A DNA stretch of 16,087 nt, from contig JBFIEE010000062.1 in the NCBI GenBank assembly GCA_041603535.1, forward strand, positions 1 to 16,087, in the 5' to 3' direction. The translations under genes and the position numbers were made by a program. Every line of letters starts with the position of its first letter. Positions within the stretch are counted from its first letter, which is position 1. The DNA is from HB2-32-21 sp041603535. Lineage in GTDB: Bacteria; Pseudomonadota; Gammaproteobacteria; Pseudomonadales; Porticoccaceae. The notes beneath the pieces are model-generated. The model was not told the origin of the DNA and made no database searches. It was given only the letters and a program-made list of their open reading frames with translations. Shown here one piece after another: positions 7,549 through 14,295 of this stretch.

Positions 7549-8889
7549 ATGAAACTTGCTTATTTTACGGAGCGCCCATACCGACACATCGACGAAGATG
7601 TCGTCTTGAAAAATAAGGCCTTTTTTGGCTGCCCTAACAGCCTTTACGACGAAAAAAAAGGCGCTCACGACTACAACCAGTTTATCGACGAGTACTGCCT
7701 GGCCGAAGAGGTGGGCTTTGACGGGCTCGCCCTTAACGAGCACCACGGCAACCCTTATTGCATGGGCAGTGTTATCAATATCGAGGCCGCTGTGCTGGCG
7801 CGCGCCACTAGCAAGGCAAAAATTATTCTTATCGGCAACCCCCTGCCCGTGGTCAAGCATCCGCTACGCGTCGCTGAGGAGCTTGCCACCATCGACAACC
7901 TGTCCTATGGCCGTCTCATCTCCGGCTGGGTAAGAGGCGCGGGCAGCGAGCAGTTTTTTAACAACGCCAACCCGGCCTACAACCGGGAAATGTTCAACGA
8001 AGCCCACGACTTTATCCTGCAGGCCTGGACCAGAGAAGGACCCTGGCGCTACGAGGGCAAGCATTTCCATTACCGCCACGTAAACCCCTGGGTGCTGCCC
8101 TATCAGAAACCCTATCCACAGCAATGGATTCCCGGTGTGCTGTCTCCCGAAACCGTGCTCTGGTGCGCCGAAAAACGTTACCCCTATCTCGGTCTCGGCT
8201 CTGCGCTCGGCGCCACCTGCGACCTGTGGGACATGTACGCCGATAAAGCCGCCGAACTGGGCTACCAGGCGGGCTCAGAAAACTTCGGCTATTTACTGCC
8301 TTTGTTTGTTTCGGATAACGCAGCCGAAGCCCAGGAGATTGGCCGGGGCTACACTTTCGGCGGTGGACAGAATGGCTTTAGCCGTCCCGAACACACCTTA
8401 CCCCCCGGTTACAACTCGAAAGGCGCCATTCGCATGATGGCGAAAGCCGCACCCGGCAGTTCATGGCTGGGTATCGGCAAGGAAAAACTCGACGCCTCGC
8501 GCAGCGGCAAATGGCAGGAGGAGCAAGATTTCGATATCGTCAAACAAAAACTCCTGTCCTCCTATCAACGGGCTCAGGAAAATTTGCAGATTGTCTGTGG
8601 TACACCCGACCAGGTCATTCCCAAAATCAAAGCCATCCTGCGTGTCATTCGTCCCGGTTCCTTTACCGCCTTTGGCGTACAGGGCGTGGCCAGCGACCAG
8701 CAGCGCAACCGCTCCATTGAGTTGTTGGGCCGGGAGGTACTACCGGCTATTCGCGAATACGCCAAAGAAATCGGCCTGGTAGATTCGTTTGAGCGGGAGA
8801 CCGGTTCAGTCAAGCTGGCACACGGCACCCGACGCGCGCCGGTTTGTGATCGTGAAGCGATGCGGGAGCTTGGTATAAAGGCCGCCTGA
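7549..8889 (+). CDS. LLM-class flavin-dependent oxidoreductase (luciferase-like monooxygenase)
   Basis: A 446-residue member of the bacterial luciferase family (PF00296), TIM-barrel enzymes that use reduced flavin (FMNH2 or F420) and usually O2. The N-terminus MKLAYFTERPY gives the first strand; GFDGLALNEHHGNPYCM contains the NEHH motif (63-66) typical of the family. IILIGNPLPVVKHPLRVAEELATIDNLSYGRLISGWVRGAG is the standard flavin-site segment. It is longer than the usual 330-380 residues because of an added C-terminal tail. The ATG at 7549 has a good ribosome site, GAGAGGA. It is a monocistronic unit ended by a strong terminator. The substrate cannot be read from sequence; related long LLM proteins occur beside acyl-CoA catabolic genes, which fits the crotonase downstream (inference). 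Confidence 0.9.
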   Translation: MKLAYFTERPYRHIDEDVVLKNKAFFGCPNSLYDEKKGAHDYNQFIDEYCLAEEVGFDGLALNEHHGNPYCMGSVINIEAAVLARATSKAKIILIGNPLPVVKHPLRVAEELATIDNLSYGRLISGWVRGAGSEQFFNNANPAYNREMFNEAHDFILQAWTREGPWRYEGKHFHYRHVNPWVLPYQKPYPQQWIPGVLSPETVLWCAEKRYPYLGLGSALGATCDLWDMYADKAAELGYQAGSENFGYLLPLFVSDNAAEAQEIGRGYTFGGGQNGFSRPEHTLPPGYNSKGAIRMMAKAAPGSSWLGIGKEKLDASRSGKWQEEQDFDIVKQKLLSSYQRAQENLQIVCGTPDQVIPKIKAILRVIRPGSFTAFGVQGVASDQQRNRSIELLGREVLPAIREYAKEIGLVDSFERETGSVKLAHGTRRAPVCDREAMRELGIKAA

Positions 8890-8933
8890 TAGCGGACGTC
8901 TCACGCATAATTAAACTCACAAATGGGGTATTA

Positions 8934-8980
8934 CCATACAAAAGCAGGGCTTCAAACCCTGCTTTTGTATGGGGCTTTTT
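8934..8980 (+). terminator. Strong intrinsic terminator after the luciferase-like gene
   Basis: A 16-base perfect stem, CCATACAAAAGCAGGG (8934-8949) pairing with CCCTGCTTTTGTATGG (8957-8972), has a 7-base loop CTTCAAA. GGCTTTTT follows directly (8973-8980). It lies 45 bases after the stop codon and separates this gene from the crotonase gene. Confidence 0.92.
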
Positions 8981-9210
8981 ATAGCCTGTAGTACTGAAAG
9001 CTGCCGGCGGGGCCACCAGAGCGCCAGTCACGTACAGCTCTAGCTCATCCGTAGCGCTGATGTCAGCTTAGACTCGACGGCTGTGAGGCTTTCGCAACAC
9101 CTAACTCCCGAGGCTGACACGGCAACCGACCAGAAGTCGAAGTCTGACAGAGTAGACCGCGTGAAAAAGTGAGTTTATGCTCCCGTGACTTCAATCTCTC
9201 TGGAACCACC
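8981..9210. other. Upstream region of the crotonase gene, no gene seen
   Basis: About 230 bases between the terminator and the next ATG. No ORF with coding character, no RNA gene and no convincing -35/-10 pair was recognised. A short direct repeat GAAGTC GAAGTC occurs near 9133-9144. Because the terminator insulates the next gene, a promoter must be expected here, but it could not be located by eye. Confidence 0.45.
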
Positions 9211-10089
9211 ATGGACACAAAAGCAGAACCGGCCTACATCCTCTATGAGACGCCTGAAGATGGCATTGCGCGCATTGTGCTCAATCGACCGGAAACAGCC
9301 AATGCACAGGACACGCAATTCCTCTATGAACTGAATGACGCCTTCGATCGCGCTGCTCACGATGAAAATATCCGGGTGATTATCCTCGCGGCCAATGGCA
9401 AGCATTTCTCTTCTGGTCACGATCTTGGTGAAAAGAACTGGCACGCGAATATGCACGATTACGCCACTGTCGGCACAATGTGCGGGTTTACCTGCGCGGG
9501 CGCCGAAGCGCAGATGAGTCGCGAGGAAGAGATCTATCTGGGTTTTAGCGAGCGCTGGCGCAATATCCCGAAACCGACCATTGCCGCTGTACAGGGCAAA
9601 TGTATCGCTGGCGGCCTGATGCTGGCCTGGCCCTGCGATCTGATTATCGCGACGGACGACGCGAGCTTCACCGACCCGACAGTTAGCTTCGGCGTCGGCG
9701 GCATTGAATTCTTCACGCACTTTTGGGAAGTCGGCGCGCGCAAGGCCAAGGAGATGCTGTTCACTTCCGATTCCGTCAGCGCTCAGGATGCCCTGCGCCT
9801 GGGCATGGTCAACCAGGTGGTGCCGCGGCAAGAATTGCAGGAAGCAGCGATGGTGATGGCGCGGAAGATAGCTGCTAAATCGCGGTTTGCCCTCAAGCTT
9901 ACCAAGAAGGCAATCAATGCCTGTCAGGACGCTCAGGGTCGTGAACTGGCGATGGATAATGCCTTCCATCTGCACCAACTCGCGCACACCCATTGGTTGA
10001 AACTTTATAACTCGCTGCTGGATCCCAGCGGCCTGCCCAAAGCGACCCAGAAGGCGCTGGGCATGAAAGACGAGGGGGCGGAAACTTAG
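9211..10089 (+). CDS. Enoyl-CoA hydratase/isomerase (crotonase) family protein lacking both hydratase glutamates
   Basis: A 292-residue crotonase-fold protein. IARIVLNRPETANAQD is the typical first strand; FSSGHDLGE (66-74) and CIAGGLMLAWPCD (131-143) form the oxyanion hole that binds the CoA thioester. An extra segment of about 30 residues follows the first oxyanion loop. In classical enoyl-CoA hydratase the catalytic Glu144 and Glu164 lie 20 residues apart; here the matching positions are Met137 (GGLMLAW) and Thr157 (TDPTVSF). The fold and CoA binding are therefore clear, but simple hydration of enoyl-CoA is doubtful; isomerase, hydrolase, decarboxylase or ring-cleaving activity is possible. 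ATG 9211 was chosen from the family start; TGGA (9201-9204) is a modest ribosome site and GTG 9169 is an alternative. Probably part of lipid or cyclic-compound catabolism. Confidence 0.88.
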   Translation: MDTKAEPAYILYETPEDGIARIVLNRPETANAQDTQFLYELNDAFDRAAHDENIRVIILAANGKHFSSGHDLGEKNWHANMHDYATVGTMCGFTCAGAEAQMSREEEIYLGFSERWRNIPKPTIAAVQGKCIAGGLMLAWPCDLIIATDDASFTDPTVSFGVGGIEFFTHFWEVGARKAKEMLFTSDSVSAQDALRLGMVNQVVPRQELQEAAMVMARKIAAKSRFALKLTKKAINACQDAQGRELAMDNAFHLHQLAHTHWLKLYNSLLDPSGLPKATQKALGMKDEGAET

Positions 10090-10142
10090 GGTTCGCGATG
10101 TTCCCCCCCGTGACCCGCCAGGCACATTACCCGGTCAAGGTT

Positions 10143-10158
10143 TCCTGCTAGATAGCAG
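10143..10158. repeat. Short perfect inverted repeat after the crotonase gene
   Basis: CCTGCTAGATAGCAGG forms a 6-base stem with loop AGAT, 53 bases after the stop codon. No T-run follows, so it is at best a weak or factor-assisted terminator. Confidence 0.4.
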
Positions 10159-10239
10159 GCGGTCACCGTAAACAGGTCGTGAAAACCTCTAGCAAAGGAC
10201 TGATTCGGCTTTGCAGTACCGACACCTCCCGTCAAGAAG

Positions 10240-10312
10240 CCTTGTTTTAACAAAGACGTGACCTGTCGAAAATTAACCCTTAGACTTGCCGAGTCTTAGC
10301 AAGCAGCTTGCT
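10240..10312. promoter_or_regulatory. Cluster of inverted repeats in the leader of the metal-uptake operon
   Basis: Three dyads lie close together upstream of the small membrane protein gene. They are TTGTT-TT-AACAA (about 10242-10253), AGACT-TGCCG-AGTCT (10282-10296) and AGCAAG-CAG-CTTGCT (10298-10312). The first resembles a repressor operator, the last two small RNA hairpins. The classical Zur box core (GTTATA...TATAAC) was not found here. Regulation by metal is plausible from the gene content but unproven. Confidence 0.35.
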
Positions 10313-10366
10313 CTGCCAAATAGCCCGCTATCCAATACCCAGACCAATGCCCAGATATCAAGTCCC

Positions 10367-10669
10367 ATGCCTGGATTGATCGCTCAAGGCAATAGAGCCT
10401 CTAGCCACGGTAGCGCAATAGCGCTATTGCTGGCCTTTGCGATATTGGCGTCGGCGATCCATGTCTCACTGCACGATTGGGATGATTCGGGTTCCGGACC
10501 AGTTGGCCACCAGGAATGCCAGCTCTCCAAACTGCCTGGGGCTTTGCTACCCACACTGCCACTTCCGCCACTCTCCTGCAGCCTGATACCACTTGTCATT
10601 TTCGTCACCCACTCCGCCACATGGACCACAGTTAACTGGTCCCGGCAGGCGCGAGCTCCGCCCCTGTAG
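10367..10669 (+). CDS. Small membrane protein with His/Asp/Cys residues, DUF2946-like
   Basis: A protein of about 100 residues, not firmly recognised. It has one clear hydrophobic segment (16-32, AIALLLAFAILASAIHV), then a polar metal-ligand-like stretch with H32, H36, D37, D39, D40, H48 and C51 (LHDWDDSG and GHQECQ), a second hydrophobic proline-rich part (57-80) and a tail ending RQARAPPL. The C-terminal RAPP/RGPP ending and the layout resemble DUF2946/CopL-like small proteins that accompany metal-transport genes. The first hydrophobic segment may be a signal peptide, which would put the ligands in the periplasm. ATG 10367 was chosen because the open frame further upstream (to TTG 10286) runs through hairpins and looks non-coding; no ribosome site is obvious. 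It stands 103 bases before the outer-membrane gene. Confidence 0.6.
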   Translation: MPGLIAQGNRASSHGSAIALLLAFAILASAIHVSLHDWDDSGSGPVGHQECQLSKLPGALLPTLPLPPLSCSLIPLVIFVTHSATWTTVNWSRQARAPPL

Positions 10670-10772
10670 TCATTTTCTCTCACATTGTATCTGCCACCGT
10701 CGCCGGTAATAGCCTCGGGCTACGACTTGGTGCTGTGGTGTGATTACTAGAAATTGACTTAGGAAATTCATT

Positions 10773-12161
10773 ATGTTCAGCCACATTTATCGATTTGTGC
10801 CATTGGTAGTGGCCATTGGTATCCTTATAACTTCCTTACCCGCTAGAGCAGAAGACAACAGCCAGGCCTTGCGACAAGAGCTAACTGAACTAAAAGAACA
10901 AACGCGACAAATGCAGCGCCGTTATCAATCCCAGCTTGAACTTCTCGAAGAGCGGTTGAAACTATTGGAAGAGAAAAACGTCCCTACTACTAATAACTCG
11001 CTTGCCCGCACGCAAGCACCGTCCAAAGACACCGACAACCCCTTACAAATAGGCTTGTCAGGCTTGTTTGCGGCTGGCGGCTCCAATGCCGATAACGACG
11101 AACTAGAAGGCCTGCAAGCCGGTGGTCATGACCCCAACCGCAACGGTTTTACCGTGCAAAATGTGGAGCTGTCACTGGGCGCCACGGTCGATCCCTACTT
11201 CGATGCCCAGGCCAACATTATTTTTCTTATCGATAGCGAAGGCGAAACCGAAGTAGAGCTGGAAGAAGCCTTTATGACCACACGCCACCTGCCCTGGGGT
11301 TTGCAACTCAAAGGCGGGCAGTATTTCACAGAGTTTGGCCGCCAGAATCCGCAACATCCCCATACCTGGGCCTTTGTCGATCAGCCAGTTGTACTCTCGC
11401 GATTTTTTGGTGGTGACGGTTTGCGCAGCCAGGGCGCACGAGTGTCATGGCTGGCGTCAACCCCCTGGTACAGTGAGTTATACCTGGGCGCACAAAATGC
11501 CAAGGGTGAAACGGTCACCAGTTTCCTCGCCGAAGGCGCAGGGGGAGACCCGACAGACCCCGAAACCATGGCCGGTCACGCTTTGATCGACCGCGATGGG
11601 CGGGACCAAAGCGACCTCCTGTTCTCAGCCCGTTGGCTCAACGGTTTTGATCTCTCTGACACGCTAAGCATGAATCTGGGGTTCTCGGGTTTAATCGGGC
11701 CAAATGCCAGCGGTCGCGCCACGGACACCACCATTGTTGGCACCGATGTCTACCTGAAATGGCAACCCGCCTATGTCCAGCGGGGCTTTCCTTTTGTTTC
11801 CTGGCACACAGAAGTATTACAGCGGCGCTATGAAGCGGGCGACTCAGCAGATCCAACGCAGGAAACCCTAAAAGATTGGGGACTCTTCAGCCAGGCCCTA
11901 TGGGGCTTTCGCCCCGGCTGGGTAGCCGGATTAAGAGCGGAGTTCGCCGAAGCCGATGGCGGCGTCAGCACCGATGACGACCCTTTCCGGGACAGGCGCA
12001 AACGCCTCTCACCGAACCTCACCTGGTATCCGTCGGAGTACAGTAAGTTCCGCCTGCAATACAATCGCGACTGGGCCGAACACCTCGATGGCGGCAACGC
12101 GGATTCGCTGTTTTTACAGATGGAATTCAGTCTCGGCAGCCATTCAGCCCACATATTTTAG
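10773..12161 (+). CDS. Outer-membrane beta-barrel (porin-like) protein with N-terminal coiled coil
   Basis: A 462-residue exported protein. The signal peptide covers about 1-26 (ending PARA before ED). A charged heptad-like stretch at about 30-69 (LRQELTELKEQTRQM to LKLLEEKN) is a probable coiled coil, as in several porins that start with a trimerising periplasmic helix. The rest (from about 90) is rich in alternating aromatic strands such as FTVQNVELSLGATVDPYFDAQANIIF and KFRLQYNRDWAEHL, and ends in Phe (HSAHIF), the signal for the Bam machinery. No TonB box or plug domain is seen, so it should be a passive channel. The arrangement recalls OprP/O-type porins, but no exact family is claimed. 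AGGA (10761-10764) is the ribosome site. It precedes the metal-binding protein gene by 9 bases, so a metal-uptake role is likely (inference). Confidence 0.82.
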   Translation: MFSHIYRFVPLVVAIGILITSLPARAEDNSQALRQELTELKEQTRQMQRRYQSQLELLEERLKLLEEKNVPTTNNSLARTQAPSKDTDNPLQIGLSGLFAAGGSNADNDELEGLQAGGHDPNRNGFTVQNVELSLGATVDPYFDAQANIIFLIDSEGETEVELEEAFMTTRHLPWGLQLKGGQYFTEFGRQNPQHPHTWAFVDQPVVLSRFFGGDGLRSQGARVSWLASTPWYSELYLGAQNAKGETVTSFLAEGAGGDPTDPETMAGHALIDRDGRDQSDLLFSARWLNGFDLSDTLSMNLGFSGLIGPNASGRATDTTIVGTDVYLKWQPAYVQRGFPFVSWHTEVLQRRYEAGDSADPTQETLKDWGLFSQALWGFRPGWVAGLRAEFAEADGGVSTDDDPFRDRRKRLSPNLTWYPSEYSKFRLQYNRDWAEHLDGGNADSLFLQMEFSLGSHSAHIF

Positions 12162-12170
12162 GAGATGGCA

Positions 12171-13082
12171 ATGAAACAATTTATCCAACACGCTTTATTG
12201 CTGTGTCTTGTGCTGGGGGCGGCCAATAGCCACGCAGCCTTGCGGGTAGTGACCACCACAGAGGATCTGGCCGCCATCGCCCGCGCGATAGGCGGGGCTG
12301 CGGTTGACGTCGTGAGCCTGACGCCGGGCACGCGAGACCCGCACTTCGCCGAGGCCAAGCCCAGCATGATCCGCAAGGTATCCCGAGCCGAGCTGCTAAT
12401 TCTCATCGGTGCCGATATGGAAATCGGCTGGCTGCCGCCCCTGTTACAATCGGCCCGCAATGGGCGCGTACAACGTGGCGCGGCGGGTTATCTGGATCTG
12501 TCCCTGGTTGTGTCCCTGCTGGGAAAAATAACTGGCCCGGTCTCGCGGGCGATGGGGGATGTGCACGCAAAAGGCAATCCCCATTACTGGCTTGATCCAC
12601 GCAACGGAGTGCGCATGGCGCGCGCCATTGCTACCCGGCTCGGCGAACTGGACCCTCCCGGCCAGGCTGATTACCAGGCCCGACTCGCCGCCTTCGAGCA
12701 AACCCTGGAGCAAAAGCTCAAAGAATGGCAAACGACCCTGACCCCTATACGAGGTCAGGCCGTGGTCGCCTACCACACTTCTTTTGTTTACCTGGCGGAT
12801 GCCTTTGGTTTTTCCATCGTCGATGAAGTGGAACCGATGCCCGGCATTGCGCCCAGTGCCGCCCATTTAAGCCAGTTGGTTCAGCGTATTAAATCCGAGC
12901 AGATTGATCTGTTGATCATCGAGCCCTATTACGAACGGCGCTCTGGACGCTATCTGCATGATCAAACCGGTATCCAGATCGCGGTGTTGCCCCAGTCCGT
13001 AGGGGCCCTACCGCAAATAGAGACCTATGTTGATTTATTTGACCACATCGTGACGATCCTTACTCAAACAGGGAGCTCCTAG
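12171..13082 (+). CDS. Metal ABC transporter substrate-binding protein (ZnuA/TroA-like, cluster A-I)
   Basis: A 303-residue periplasmic metal-binding protein. The signal peptide covers 1-22 (ends SHA). It has the pattern of zinc/manganese receptors: three histidine ligands expected at H58 (TRDPHFAEAKPSMI), H138 (GNPHYWLDPRNG) and H202 (VVAYHTSFVYLADAFGF), plus the long linker helix region and IIEPYYERR. The His-rich loop seen in many ZnuA proteins is absent; that region is short (GDVHAKGNPH), so the metal may be Zn or Mn. The ATG at 12171 was preferred over that at 12165, because GGAG (12161-12164) directly abuts the earlier ATG but is six bases from the later one. Its neighbours are an outer-membrane protein upstream and its permease three bases downstream, clearly one operon. 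Confidence 0.92.
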   Translation: MKQFIQHALLLCLVLGAANSHAALRVVTTTEDLAAIARAIGGAAVDVVSLTPGTRDPHFAEAKPSMIRKVSRAELLILIGADMEIGWLPPLLQSARNGRVQRGAAGYLDLSLVVSLLGKITGPVSRAMGDVHAKGNPHYWLDPRNGVRMARAIATRLGELDPPGQADYQARLAAFEQTLEQKLKEWQTTLTPIRGQAVVAYHTSFVYLADAFGFSIVDEVEPMPGIAPSAAHLSQLVQRIKSEQIDLLIIEPYYERRSGRYLHDQTGIQIAVLPQSVGALPQIETYVDLFDHIVTILTQTGSS

Positions 13083-13085
13083 GTC

Positions 13086-13913
13086 ATGGACGCCTGGATA
13101 ATCCTGTTGCCAGCGTTTGCCTTGAGTATCCTGATGATAGGCACCCACACCTATCTAGGCTTACACGTGTTGGCGCGGGGTATTATTTTTGTCGATTTAG
13201 CGCTGGCTCAAGTGGCAGCGCTGGGCATTAGCATTGCCTTTTTACTAGGTCAGGAGCCACACGGCATTATGGCTCAGGTCTATGCCTTCGCCGCCACGTT
13301 GGTGGCAGCGGCAGGATTTGCCAAATTGCGGCAACTGCCGGGTAAAACCACGCGGGAGGTAACCATCGGTTGTGTCTATGTGGTGGCAACGGCCCTCGCT
13401 ATTGTGGTCCTAAGTCGCTCTAGTCAGGGCATGGAGGAGCTCAAAGCCTTGTTCAACGGGCATATCCTGTGGGTACGCTGGTCAGAAATCGCCCTGGTCG
13501 CGGCAATCTACGCTGGACTCACGGCATTACACCTGTGTTACTACCGGCGTTTTCACGCCCTTTCGTTTAATGAGTCGGATGCGACAACGGGAGTTTTTTT
13601 CTGGGAGTTTTTATTTTTCGCTTCCTTTGCCGTGGTGATCACGCTGGCAGTTAACCTTGCCGGCGTGCTCCTGGTGTTCGCTTTTCTGATCATACCAGCC
13701 TTCAGCGCGTCCCTGCTCAGTCGGTCGCTACGCAAGCAATTACTGCTTGGATGGTGTTTGGGAATCTGTGGCAGTGCGGTGGGTTTGTGGTTGTCATTTG
13801 TCGCGGACCTGCCCACCGGGGCAACGGTGGTTACGGTGATGGGTTGCTTGCCGGTAATAGCGGTTGCTGCCAACTACACGCTCAAGAAGCTGGGATCGGC
13901 ATTAAAGACCTAG
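13086..13913 (+). CDS. Metal ABC transporter permease (ZnuB-like, ABC-3 family)
   Basis: A 275-residue integral inner-membrane protein of the ABC-3 family (PF00950). The conserved segment LARGIIFVDLALAQVAALGISIAFLLG follows the first helix, and LNFNES-like FHALSFNESDATTG and VNLAGVLLVFAFLIIPAFSASLL near the C-terminus are also typical of ZnuB/MntB. About eight membrane helices can be drawn, and the length is normal. It starts three bases after the stop of the binding-protein gene, with GGAG at 13072-13075 and AGG at 13081-13083. It should form the channel through which the metal delivered by the binding protein passes. The required ATPase subunit (ZnuC-like) is not encoded next to it in this window, which is unusual; it may be elsewhere on the chromosome. 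Confidence 0.93.
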   Translation: MDAWIILLPAFALSILMIGTHTYLGLHVLARGIIFVDLALAQVAALGISIAFLLGQEPHGIMAQVYAFAATLVAAAGFAKLRQLPGKTTREVTIGCVYVVATALAIVVLSRSSQGMEELKALFNGHILWVRWSEIALVAAIYAGLTALHLCYYRRFHALSFNESDATTGVFFWEFLFFASFAVVITLAVNLAGVLLVFAFLIIPAFSASLLSRSLRKQLLLGWCLGICGSAVGLWLSFVADLPTGATVVTVMGCLPVIAVAANYTLKKLGSALKT

Positions 13914-14295
13914 CATATGGATAGCCAGTGTCTCTTGGTAACTGCGTTCGCCGCCTATCAACCCCCTTTTTAATCCATGCGTGCGCTAGCCCGGTTGCTG
14001 CCAGGGCGAGAGCAGACTGTATGATTTGATCTGGCCCTGGTATCGGATAGCGTCGTATCAAATTTGATTTACTGCACTTAAAGCTAGCGGGGCCACTGAC
14101 TTGCTGATACCAACAAGACTCTCATCGTTGCCAACCGAGTATTCAGCATCCGGCAACCTGCAGGTATGGCTGCCTGTCGACGGCTCCTACCGAACTAGTC
14201 GTCACCGTATTCACAAATTATCGGCACCGCCCTCGAACCAGGTATTTCGCGGCGCTTCAATCAGGATCGCGCCCGACAGCGCTTTACCAGTTGGT
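13914..14295. other. Intergenic region between permease and AttH-like gene
   Basis: About 380 bases between two convergent genes. It contains CCAGGGC (14001-14007) that can pair with GCCCTGG (14034-14040) across a 26-base loop, and a partly repeated TGATTTGAT / AAATTTGATTT stretch near 14022-14070. No terminator with a T-run was seen for either gene. On the minus strand 14209-14295 retains an open frame that is out of phase with the AttH-like gene (see findings). No RNA gene was recognised. Confidence 0.5.

Noticed and set aside
9175..10125. 316-residue open frame antisense to the crotonase gene
   Set aside because: It is the complement of a clearly recognisable crotonase and has no family features; long antisense frames are expected at this base composition.
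10286..10366. Upstream extension of the small membrane protein from TTG 10286
   Set aside because: The stretch overlaps two hairpins, has low-complexity Ser/Asn/Gln content and no ribosome site; ATG 10367 places the hydrophobic segment near the N-terminus.
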